From contig OX419336.1 of NCBI GenBank assembly GCA_948470475.1, positions 591,001-655,000 on the forward strand: a DNA stretch of 64,000 nt. Reading direction: 5' to 3'. The stretch comes from Galaxea fascicularis (lineage: Eukaryota; Cnidaria; Anthozoa; Scleractinia; Euphylliidae). The translations under genes and the position numbers were made by a program. The notes under the pieces were generated by a model that worked only from the letters and a program-made list of their open reading frames with translations, did no database searches and was not told where the DNA came from. Positions 1 through 12,000 of this stretch are shown in pieces. Numbering within the stretch: position 1 is the stretch's first letter; every line of letters begins with the position of its first letter.

Positions 1-2400
1 CTAACATATTTCTTTAAATACTAGCAAATCAGTCTCGAGAATCGCATTAGTTCAGCCAATCAGAAAGTCTGAACCATTACTAATTGTCGTTGTGTTAACA
101 GCCTGTTTTGAGGACTTTGCATTTCCTGCTGCGTCCAATCTTCTCGTTCTTTGTCTAGCAACGTACCTTTCGTGACATCATGCGGTGAATTTTTTGTTTA
201 CCTTAATAATTCAAAATCAAACTACTGTAGAAAGCTTGTTATTCGTGCAAAAGACAAAAGTTCCACTTGACTGAAAAATCTGACAAAATAGCCATTTTCC
301 CGAAATGCATTTTTCCCATTAGTTTCCCGGAGTTCAGTTTCTGATTTCAGTGGCTAATCTTCACGGTAAATTACAAAAAAACAATCGAATAAACAGAAGC
401 TGCGAAACAACCACGACTAAATCATTCGAAAATAGGTAATAGGGAGAAAAAGGAAAACTTAAAACACATAGATGACTAAACCTAACTAAACCACTGCCAT
501 ACCTCTCCTACTATTAACTTGTGAATGTTTGAAACATCGCTGAAAATGGGGGACATGGATATCACGTTACTATTTATCACGCACAAAAAATCACAACACG
601 CTTACCGCGCAGATGTCTTTTACACCGCAAGGTTACGGAGTTCGTTTTTCGTGGTCAGTGTTTTTATGATATCAAGGCGGTCGGTAACCGCGTGTTTGTT
701 TGCCAGCAGAAAGTTACTTATGAAACACGAAATACATGCAAAGCGACAAGCTCGGACAAGAAAATCGAATCAAGAGAGAAAGAAAATACATAAGTTTTCA
801 TTACCCGTTAGTGAGTTCTTCTTGCCTGGGAGATAATCGATCTGGCATGCAAGCTATGGGCAATTAAATATTCTGAAATATTATGATGCTTCGAGAATCC
901 GGCAGGCTGGAAAGCGATGAGATGAAGTAATACTGAAAATTCTTAAAAACCGCAACAAACAAAAAGGATGAAAACAAATTGGATCGTCTGGTCGGTTTGC
1001 TAGGGAAATGAAACCGAAAGTACACCAGGAGCACATCTTTCTGTTGCAACATCATCCTGCGTCCCGGCGCCTTAAATTGATTGGCCTCCAGAGCAGAAGG
1101 AAACCCTCCAGAAAGCAGGCAAGACCAGAAGAAACCTCTCACTTATCTTACATGCTCACATGCAATTGGGACAAGGTCAGTAGCCGTTCAAACAGCTTCC
1201 GGCCTAATCTTCTTCTACTTTATTTGTTTTCCTGTCTGGCTTTGTGTGCTAGTTTTATTTTTATTTATTTTTTTGGCCCAATCCTTATTGCGGGGACTAA
1301 GCTCCGGAAGGAAAGCACTTAGTGAAGGAAATACGAGAGAAATGCCAAAAAATAAATAAAACACTTGGATAGAATATTCGGCGCACGGCCAAGGTTTTGT
1401 CCCCGTCATTGATGGAAGGTTTTACTGGCTTCAGAGTTAGATTTACGGTAGGAAAGAAGTCTCTACAATGATTTTCCTTTCTTCCGATAGTTTGATTTCC
1501 TTGAGGCGATGCCAGTGCCCTGTATTAAATTATTGAGAGAAATACAAGTCAAAGGTCTTAAGTCAAACGTAATCAAGTCTGCCGGAAATAAAACTAACCG
1601 CATCTCTTATTATCACTCAAGAATGAAGAAAGGATCATTCAATGTTTGCATATATAAAATCTGAATTTTAAATTCAATTAACTAGGCATTGCAACGAACA
1701 AAACTCCTACCTTTTAATTCTATGCCTTACAAAAATATCAAAATTTTTAATTTGTCAAGTTTTAACTCTGGCAACTGACAGTCTTGAAAATCTACGGACC
1801 TACATAATTTTCCATCTTTAACACTCTTAATCTTCTTTGCCTTTTGGGGGTTATAATCATTGACAGACAAGAACAAACGTACCCTATACTTTTATGTGGT
1901 TGAACGTACCCGTTGCAGTGGACTGATAGCAAAAAGGGATTTTTTTCAGTTGTTACAATAATAAAATGCCAAAACTCCAAGGAGATGGAGAAAAGGAAGG
2001 CTAGTGCATGGGTAACGTTATAAATGTCATTTTTTTCATTTTATTACCGTCTTAATTGAGCTCGGTAAGCGTCAGCCAAGTTCCTACCTTGATCAATCGA
2101 CACTTGGATTAGGTAGGATTTTCATATGATTTGTGTTCGACATTTAAGGTGATCGAAAAGTCTTGCTGAGTTTAAGGGTGGTTGACATTTTGGCGCTATC
2201 CTGATTAACCTTGAGCCTAATTTCATTTTAAGGGTGGATTGTTTTGTCTCATACGCCTCGCCGAAGTAGTTATGTCAACATAAGCGAGTTACCTGTCGCA
2301 AGCACAGGAAAATATCAGATTGTATCTGCCTTATAACGCATAGAACCAAAGAAGGAAGGTGGTCTGCTACCCAAGAAAATGTATAAAAACTTGAGTTTTT
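1..2400. other. AT-rich stretch, no gene recognised
   Basis: I see no exon chain, RNA gene or clear repeat here. The short open frames on both strands lack recognisable domains and are not flanked by convincing splice sites. Confidence 0.5.
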
Positions 2401-2415
2401 TTTGCTAAAAGCAAG

Positions 2416-2452
2416 AGGGGGGGGGGGTGGAGGGGGTGGAGGGGGTGGTGGT
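2416..2452 (+). repeat. G-rich run with quadruplex potential
   Basis: A run of ten or more G is followed by repeated GGAGGGGGT units on the plus strand. It meets the simple four-tract G-quadruplex pattern. The proline-rich minus-strand frame across it is a by-product of the poly-G run. Confidence 0.7.
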
Positions 2453-2871
2453 CTTAAAACTCTTCTTTCTCCAAGGATTTTGGTGGAGGGACTTGGTATG
2501 GTATGCATGTATATTGTCACGTGACAGCTGGTCACGTGACTATACTCGGCACATTTGAATTCACTTTCTGATCGGCAGAATCGTTTGCAGAATTATCTTG
2601 GAAATGTGTAAAAATTGCCCTAAATTGCCGTTTTATAGGTAATTTGCTGGTGCAGGAGCTCATCGTCAAGGGCTGAGAAAGCTTAAACCTTGCCAGTTTC
2701 AAAGAGGTCTATTAGCACTGTGAATGTGACAAACTTTGTTCAAATGCCCATTTCGAGCTCTGGCAGTTTGTTGTTCATGGACAAGGGGCCATATTTCAAA
2801 TGAGCCTCGTCTCACCAGGCTTCAATCTGCATTTCTAGAAGTTTCATTGGAAGTTGAAAGTGCCTGGACAA

Positions 2872-4199
2872 GATCTTGTTTACTGTAGGTGGTGTCGACC
2901 GATCTATCGGTCGATATAACGGTCGATATAGCGGCCGATATAGTCGGTCGATAGTCGGTCGATAGTCGGTCGATAGTCGGTCGACAGTCGGTCGACAGTC
3001 GGTCGGCAGTCGGTCGACAGTCCGTCGACAGTGAGTCAAGCGTGAGATAGACACGACACACCTCGACTTACTATCGGTCATATGTCGGTGATATATCGGT
3101 TAACTGTCGGTGGTATATCGGTCAACTGTCGGCTGAATATCAGTCGTGTGTTAATTTACCAGGTGAGTCTTTCTTTTTAAGCAAAGACGTCATTAATTAC
3201 TGTTATCATGCAATGGGGGAACATGTCGCAGTGCGAGGCGCGATTTCTCTATGAAGCGAACCGAAGAGCACCGGGAACTAAGGACATGGTAACCTTTTTT
3301 TTTTCCAGTTTGTATAATCACCGATCGTCTGATTTTAAAACAGAACCAGTTACAGCCTAAGTTGAATCTGCTGCTCCTATGGTCCCGCAGTCGAAGAATA
3401 CTTAAAGAAGGACGAGTGAAATGACTGCTCCCGTAGTCCCAAAGTGGACGAATAATGGATAGGAAGGGCAAGAGAAAAATGAAAAGCGAAACAAAAGTAG
3501 AAGAGTCTAAAGAGATTGGGTAAGACTTTTTCGCATGCCCGTACCAAAAAAATGTCACAAAACGGGATGCTATTGCAATGAAAGGCGTGCTTTCATGTTT
3601 AATTTTGAGTACTTTGGACTCATAACTGACCGAAAACTGTCCAAAAAATGCGAATTTTTCAAGAATCATCTCTGCGTGTCAATGGGGGCAATCGGTTCAT
3701 ATTTCAGTAATTTTGCTCCAATTTCTTCTCCAGGGCTATAACGGACTAAAAACTATACAGAGCGACAGAAATCTTGACCGATATATCGATCGACTAGGCG
3801 GCCGACTCTTAACCGATATATCAAACGGCTATCTTCTGACTATCGACCAAGTGTCGACCGACCATCGGCCGAGTGTTGACCAATTACTGACCGATACATC
3901 GGTCAAGTATCGACCAACTATCGGTGAAGTGTCGGCGAAGTGTCGGCGAAGTGTCGGTGAACGAAAAGCAATATCGGCCGAGACACATCTGGAAAGACTA
4001 TCGACCGTGTCTCGACCGAGTGTCGACCGACTATCGTCCGACTCTCGGCCGACTATCGACCGTTATATCGACCGTTATATCGACCGATTGTCGACCGAGT
4101 GTCGACCGAGTGTGACCGAGTGTCGACCGACTATCGAACGAGTGTCGACCGCTATATCGACCGATAGATCGGTCGACATTACCTACAGTAAACAAGATC
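2872..4199. mobile_element. Foldback-like element with minisatellite arms
   Basis: A 19-bp sequence, GATCTTGTTTACTGTAGGT, at 2872-2890 is repeated perfectly in inverse orientation at 4181-4199. The similarity continues inward through GTCGACCGATCTATCGGTCGATATA. Each arm (about 2872-3160 and 3768-4199) is a degenerate tandem array of roughly 10-bp units of the type TCGGTCGATA or its complement, so the two arms are inverted relative to each other. The central 600 bp (3160-3768) is unrelated, non-repetitive sequence with no recognisable protein. This is the architecture of foldback transposons, whose long inverted repeats consist of short tandem units. No target duplication is visible. Open frames in the arms (Arg-Pro-Thr-Asp-Arg repeats) are translations of the repeat and not genes. 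Confidence 0.7.
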
Positions 4200-5850
4200 C
4201 CAACTGTTGGTGCAAGATTCAAGCCTTGTCAGAGACTTATAAGAAAATAGCATTTGGAGGTAGACTTTACCGCTCAAAGATATGTTAAATTTCCCAAGAT
4301 GCAACGCGGTCAGATTCTTGCTGCTCGGCTGCTTGTGTGAGGTTCCAAACTTCCTTTTATATTTAAGTTGGCAGCCGATGAGGTGTTTTGTAATGTTAAC
4401 ACTGTTAATACAAGATTGAATTGAAGAAAGATTTGTTTAGACTGCTCATTTGCGAGGTAAGATTTCCATTTAATTCTTGTTCTGTTTTGGAGCTATGTGC
4501 GGTTCTCATGCAATGTCTATTCTATTACTTTGCTGGGGAAATGCGTATTGTCATATCATTTTTAACGCGTGACAAATATTTTTGCCCTTGAATTTCTGGA
4601 AAAGATGGCAAAACCTCGCTCCAGCAATTAATTTCTTGACCCTGTACAGTTTTGAGCTTTTAAACAAATTGTTCTTGCATAGCATGCAAAACATTGATAT
4701 TAGGTATAGGCACAAAAACAACTTATTTTGCAAAGTAAAATTTTAAAGATTTTTCTCTCTGCAAATAATCAAAGTCAATCCACCAGTTTAAGTTCAACCT
4801 TAAGTTTAACCTAAAAGGTAATATAATCTGTAAAAAAATGTTTCTTGTTTCTTGTGATTTTTGTGTTTTTGCACATTTATGTTTACAAAGAAAAGCTTGG
4901 TGGGTTTCCATGGTAACAAGAGACTCATCCATCATTGTGTTTGTCATCATTCATGATAATGAGTTGCATGATGGTGGTTTCTTCTGATTAGATTTGATTT
5001 TGAAGAAAAAGGTGGTCTAGGGTATTATACCCCCGTTTAGAAACCGGAGACTTACGGCCAAATAAAAGGAAAAACAAACGGACAGTACAAAAGCAAACCC
5101 GTTAGCTTCTAAGATCAACTTAACACTTACTGATATCAAATTTTGATTCAACTCGTGGTCGAGTGAAACTATAACCGTGATGCCTGATTTGTCACAGGTG
5201 CTTTACATGGCAGTTAAGAAGGAGATACAACCCGCCGGAAGGCAGTCCTACGAAGTTTGAGTTTGTTAGAGAGGTAAACGTTGCTCCTCTGGGAGCGAAA
5301 GACCTATAGTGAGCAAGTCATTGATTGATTGATTGATTGATGTGTTCGTTCCTTCGTTCAATTCATTCCTTGGACCTCTTTGTTGATTCAGTTGGCACGT
5401 GAACCGTAGAGCCAGTCAGTCAGTCAGTCAGTCAGTCAGTCAGTAAGACACACACATCCAGCCAGACAGTAGAATGAGTGTGTACAATTTTGTGTCAATT
5501 TTTCTTCATAATGCGTATACGCACGTGTATCAAGTCTTAAAGCGTGTGGGTTGAATCCTTCATAATGTGTTGGAATAAGGAAGTTACTGTCCAATCAATC
5601 TGTGGTCCTGTGCGGGGATCATTACTGAAGTGAACTGAATCGCTGGGGTTAATTGGCTAACGGCTAACACTTGAAACGTCAGTTGTTGAGCCCCTATCCG
5701 TACGATGCCAAATTTGTTTCATCAAATCATTCGTGAAGTATATTGCTTTCTATTTTCCATTAAGTTATACTGTTTTAGATTTGAACGAAACAAAAACTGA
5801 TTAGCCTCACTTGCAACTCATTAAATTGAATTTTATCTCCCTGTATCTAA
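4200..5850. other. Noncoding stretch with simple repeats
   Basis: No gene is recognised. It contains a GATT microsatellite (about 5318-5341) and an AGTC microsatellite (about 5412-5443). A short piece near 5662-5690 (GGCTAACACTTGAAACGTCAG) matches part of the inverted-repeat element at 58961-59140. Confidence 0.6.
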
Positions 5851-6016
5851 TAGGCTATTTCCGAATTACCTTAGGCCTCTTTTTCAAAGCGAGTCTAGGT
5901 GCAAATCTCACTCAAATTAAACTCATTTTCATATGAATGAATATTGATTTGCATATGAAAGATGAGCACCTTAACTCGCTTTGAAAAAGAGGCCCGGCTA
6001 GTTCGGAAATGGCCTA
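5851..6016. mobile_element. Palindromic MITE of about 165 bp
   Basis: The two ends are inverted copies: TAGGCTATTTCCGAA at the left, and the complement of TTCGGAAATGGCCTA at the right. The similarity continues through GGCCTCTTTTTCAAAGCGAGT on both arms. TA at each end could be the target duplication of a Tc1/mariner-type MITE. There is no coding capacity. Confidence 0.75.
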
Positions 6017-9000
6017 TCGGTGGAAATTTCGATTACCAACGACCTGGAAGGCTTGTAAATGTAAACATAGCAGCTTATTTGCATTTTCCTTGAGATGTCA
6101 ACAGCGAACGGGCCGGCGAAACATTCAAAACAGCGTGGATGAAGTGACCGACACACGCCTTGACCTGATGGACGCCATGGCTTGTGTATTCATTTCCGTG
6201 AGTGCAGAGATTTGAACGAAAACAAATTTTACAAAACATTTAGAAACAAACACGGATGAAATTGTTCTTTAGTCTAAATTCGAAAAGTCAAAGCACTTTA
6301 GAATACAAACGGGAGGAAGAAGCTTTAAAACCATGCACATGAAATAGTTAAATCAAATTTTTAAAATCAAAGCGAATATAAAATAATTAACACAACACTC
6401 GGCCCAAAAACTGTATAATCAGACTGACACAAAAGGAGATAATAAGGGATTCGTTTAAAATGCTTGTATAAATTGTGCTGAAAAAAATGAACTAATACCT
6501 GCGACTGATATAGACAGGAGTCCTGTTTAATATCTTCAATTAACCCAGTCGTGCTTGACGCCAATGGAACCTTTTAACCATACTGCAAAATAATAAAATT
6601 GTTTTGATGTTTATCAGTGAGCAGGTGAGCCAGGGATTAATTTGTCATTCAATTCATATAGCAATTTGCCATTTGAGACCCGGGAGCCGGAACTCCTCTA
6701 TTTCACATAGACTGATGTCCTAAATTGCTGGGGTTAATGAAGCCGTGCAGTGTAAAGTTTATATTATGTTATGGACATGCTTTCAGCAATCACTTTAATA
6801 GTGTTTAAGATAAATATTTTTCGTAGTTTGTTAGATTTTGATAAAAAAGAATTGTCAACATCTATTAAGAGGTGCGAAAGTCTTCAGTCGCTAGAACAAC
6901 TCGCTTTTTTCATTCGCTCTTTCATCGTGTACAGACCTATACCAATTAAAGAGCTATCTATCATAAGCATGAAAATGAATGTGGATCACCAGGAAAGCGC
7001 AATCTAATTTAAGTTTTGAGATGGATAGGTAGACAGTGATACAGCTTTGAAAGCTCTTCATTTTGTTTTGCTGTTTTCATTTCGGATTCTATGAAAACAA
7101 GAGTGTTGGTTGAAATAGCCTATGAAGTCAAACTTTAAGAATTTTGCAACTTAAACTCCCGATTATACCGCACGAAAACTCGGCGCCATGTCTGACATGT
7201 TTTCTTTCAGATTACTGGCTCTTCACTCGTATCAGAGCCACTATACCCGGCCTTGATGTGTATCAAACATCAAGGCAACATTTGCTAGCACGTCTGCGCT
7301 GCCTTTGTTATCGGTCAAATACATTTCTAATTACCTTTCACACGAACTACGCCTTCACACCAAAGGCTTGGTGCCTTGAAGCCATAAAAGTGGCCATGCA
7401 AGCATTTGCTCTGCTTTTCTAATAAGGGCTGCTTCAGTTTGCAATATTCAGTGTAATTAGATTTGAAGCTTATAAGCCAGACGAGAAATTGCTCAGGCTT
7501 AAACCTGAAATAGGATTTTAGATTCGTGGATTTGTCGGGATAAATATATTCATAGTTTTATTAATTGATTGACTGGTACTGTTAATAGAAATTTAACTCG
7601 GAAAAGTGTCTTTTATCACAAGAGACGGCAAGACTATTTTACCCAGTGTGTTTAAGTAGATCAGAGGTAGGTGTAAAATATATCAGTATGCTTGTGTAAG
7701 AACCACTGACTGAAAAACAACAGGAAATAAATTCTTCTATAGTTTCCATTTCAGTGGTTACACCATACGGTTTCCTACAACCACTCCAATCCCTTGCGCT
7801 TGCGAGGGTTTGATCGTTAAGTGAATTAAAACTCCTAAAAAAACACCACTTGCCTTAAGGTGATATCGAAATATATCTTGAGAGAATTAAAACATCAGTC
7901 AAACCGCCTTTCTGAAAGTGTCGGATGTTGTGTCCATTTTTTTTCTGGACGAGTCAAGTATTCTGCCATCAAGATAACCGCAGTGTTTTTAAATACTAAT
8001 TGGGCGTGGGGAAAACTGAAATTTATGCCCGGATATTCCACATCCGTTGGCCTACTGATTAGCTATGTAAATATGTTTTTGTTGTTGTCGAATTTCTTTT
8101 CTCTTGCTGCTCACTCGTATTCTAGTTACTGCTTTGTCAGCGGGTCACGTCTTTTCTTCTAGTAGACAATTGGAACAGTTCTGGGAAACCAACAACAACA
8201 ACAGCAACTCAGTACATACGCTTGTGATGTTTTCATGAATGTATCAGAAATGGTTAGGTTTGTATCGAATGCAAGTCAAGTTGTTTGTATCATAAATATG
8301 TCCATTGTTCGACGTTTAGTTGCGTGGTTATAAGTTTGTTTTTCGTATTTTTTCCTAAATGCGAACTATCAATCTGTTGGCTCTCGGAGTCTCATAATTT
8401 GTAACTGGAAAATATCAGGTACGCGCACTTCCTGCAAATTCTGAATGAGTTTCGCATGAATGCTCAAGTCCTGACAGTGGCTCTCTTGTTCTTGTTCCTA
8501 CTCTTATTCTTTGTGTTACCACAGTAGCAAGGGCAGGGAGCAGGAGGGGCAGCTGCTGGGGGTTGAGGATTTTCATTATTCAAAGGATTTGTCTTCTTTA
8601 CACTCGGTCAATTTGACTGTAGTGACTTGCAATTGTTTGTCATTTTCATGGCCGGGAAATCGGTTTGTCCGCGGTGCGCGTGCAACTGGTTAGTTAGCCA
8701 AACATCATGTAGTATTGCGAAATGTTTCGCGTAGTAATGCTGGGTTATACGATGTGTTTCAAATTAGGAAGACTTCGAAAATAATGTTATAAGCACTAAA
8801 CACCTGCCTTTTCACACGTATATACTTGTTTGATCATAAAGCTGATTTAACCGAAGACATATCTCATGTCTAGTGCTGAAAACAGCGTTTCGGAGCACCC
8901 AAATTTGAACATTTTCTTGGGGAGGATAGCCCAGACCCCCTACTTGTAAACCTCGTTGCCTTCGGTACTCGCCACGCCACCGCTTTACAAAAAACACACA

Positions 9001-12000
9001 AGCTACACTGAGCCCTGCTTGCTTATCATCAACAGCTCTAATTTGAACTCGTATTAGTATTGAGTTCATATATTGTCTCACCTAAGGTTCGAAACCTATA
9101 ACAGAAACGCCGACGTTTTGCAGACCCGTCGGACCCCACACGAAAATAATTACGCATTTACTTAACATTCGAGATATAGACTGGTAACGATCTTGGTAAT
9201 TTAGTTGTATTTTTATTTTCTCGTAACCGCTTTACGTTTAACAGTGATTGAACAGAAATAAAAAGAAATATATAGTTATCGGTCAAGGGTTACGATAAGA
9301 CAAATGAGTCTGTGCGTTGAGTTACGTTCAGGAGAACATAGCAAACAGAGATCATAACTCGAAAATTTTCACGATGGCACCGCTATGTTTTGGCTTTTGC
9401 TACCACAAATAGAGAAAAACAACAAGATCGAATTCAATGGCGGTTTATCCTTTGGAGATGATGGTGTCGCAATTTTTGAAGACGTTTTATCACCGCACTC
9501 AAAAAATTGCATTGATCCATCATGGTCCATTTCAAATGAAGAAAATCAGTTAGTTGCGTTCAACGGCTGCAAGAGGGCCAAAGAAAATTCGTTTAGTTAT
9601 GCCGCAGAGAGAAAAATAATACGCATTTTTACTATCATACGTTTCACTTAGTTAAATTTCTGTACAATTCTTTATGAAAGAAACTTACCTTCGATCAAAC
9701 TTACGGTGAAATGCAAACGCCGCAGTACCTGTCCAAAGTATTGCTGTTTACCTCGCTGAGATGAGTTCGCGACCTTGTTTACGTACAGTGCTGAAATTCC
9801 ATTATGTCCCACATGCAAATTTTGAAACCGAAAAGCAATACTGATTAAAATTTCACCGCTTAACAGCACATACAAAGAAACTAGTGCTTAACCCTAAACA
9901 ATGTCGAGCATTCATCATAACTATTGTAATCAACATTTTCGGCGAATAAGTAGAGCAGTTTCAGGCACCGCAATAAATTATGCACTTAATGACAAAGAAG
10001 ATGCGCGCGTGGAAAAACGTACACATAATCACAGGTCCTAACGTTATGCATCGTGGAAAAGAAGCACGGATAACTAGATTTGTTTACAGTTATCTGAATA
10101 CAATTACAACATCTCAAACAATATTTGTTAACACTTAATGTTTATCTGACACCCGATTGGTTCTTAACGTTTTCCCGTGAGTAAGATGGCAACTCATTTT
10201 AACACCAGACGAGTGAAATTAGATAGATACATTAAAACAAAAGAGTCATGAAAGAAATCGGGATTTTATTACCATAACGTGTGATATTTACGACGAGAAA
10301 AACAACTCCAGTTGCAAGACAGTGGTGTAAGGAAGCTCTCAGGCTGTGAAAACAAAACAAAGACGTGTTACCCACGCGGCGAAAGTTTTTTGCGACTGTT
10401 ATATTAGCTTATATTAATAATGTCTTCAATTTTCACCAGGAGTAACACATGTATCTCACAAACCAGAAACTGAAAAGTAAGCAGTATTTTGCCACCAAAT
10501 AGGGTGCCAAATTACTTTTTAAGAACGAGCATCCCTCGTTATGAAAAATGTTCCAGAACCCCAGAAACAAGAGCAGCTTTAGCAGTTTTATTAAGAATTT
10601 TCTAAATTCATTGGAACATCCTTTCTTAATTGTAATCATCTTTATTTCATTGCATCCAATCGTAAATGTAGAACGCATATACTCCGGATCAAGTGAATTT
10701 ATTGTTTCTGTAAGACCTTCATCGCATGCCGTCCCTTACAGTAAAATCTGTTTCTTTTTAAAGAAAAGAACGGATTGATGCAATTTTCAAAACAAATCTT
10801 CATAACTGAGTAAAAATGCTGTTGGTAAGAAGAATGATCCCAACAGGAGAAACTTCACAGGAATGTTACAGGCTGTATGATTTCCCAGGTCCATGGTTTA
10901 CCACTCACTTTTCGAGCATTAGTCCGTCACCCTTCGCTCTGACGAAGGGAGTAAAAATCAAAACTTAGTTCTGTAGTTTGTGAACAATCAGTTTTTAGCA
11001 CGCATTTTTCCAATGAAGATCAATTGATGGCTAGAGGATCGAAGTTGATCACATAGAGCCCGGCTAAGACCCTGCACAACCTCATCTCATTTTCTTCTGT
11101 TTTTCTTATAAGATCCTGGCCATTCCTTCGAGTATGTTACTGTTTGCTACTTTTATTTTAGTTCAGGGTTATAAGTGTTTGTACTTGTAATTTCTTGTCA
11201 TTTCATTTAGGTGTCTTTCAGAGTGTTGGTCTTGTCCTGCCTAGATTAGCTTCGTTGCTATTTGCACGACAAACTAATATTGAAGTTATTCGGCAAATAA
11301 ATTGTTGCTGCTGTTATTAGTTGAACCGCGAGCTCCGTGATCGGTCACCTACTCGCAGACTACACGTTTGATACCAACAGTGCGGACGCACCGAACAGAA
11401 GGCGAAACAAAATACTTCTTCTGACCGAGATCTTCGTTTCAGTGGTATATAAATAACATTTGTTAGTCTGTATAGTTTATCTACTGGCAAAGTCTACAAA
11501 CGAAAGAAATTTCTTGTTGAAGGTGATGTACTCCTAATGAAAGAGATAAATATTCCTCTGCGAGATGTTGGACGTCCAGCCAAGATCTAAAACAAGTGTG
11601 AACACTTTAGGTTTTCGTTAAAACAGGTGTTGATGTTTTGTTCTTTTTCCTGCTGCAAATTAAGTGCTTGTATGACATCAGTTACAAACGCTAATATAAC
11701 AACACAAGAAACCCCTGTTGAAATAAAATAATGTTGTTATGATTCCAAGTTCATTGACTATTTTCTGGTGAAGTTTGAGAATCGTTTATTGACTCTGCGA
11801 GCAAGTTTACCTTTTCGTGTACTTTGAAGTTGCAAAGCAAATCCCCACTTTATACAGAGATTAAATTGCCAAGGGTAATGCCAACCTTAAGACGACTGAT
11901 CAGTAACAAAAGGCGTTGTCTCTGCTGCCTTTTTATTGGACAGTACAACGGAATCATCTTGGCAACAGCTAAGATGGCATTATACTTCGCTAATGGAATA

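Noticed and set aside
2812..3081. Open frames rich in Arg-Pro-Thr-Asp-Arg in the 2.8-4.3 kb region
   Set aside because: They are translations of the TCGGTCGATA minisatellite arms, open on both strands and in several frames.
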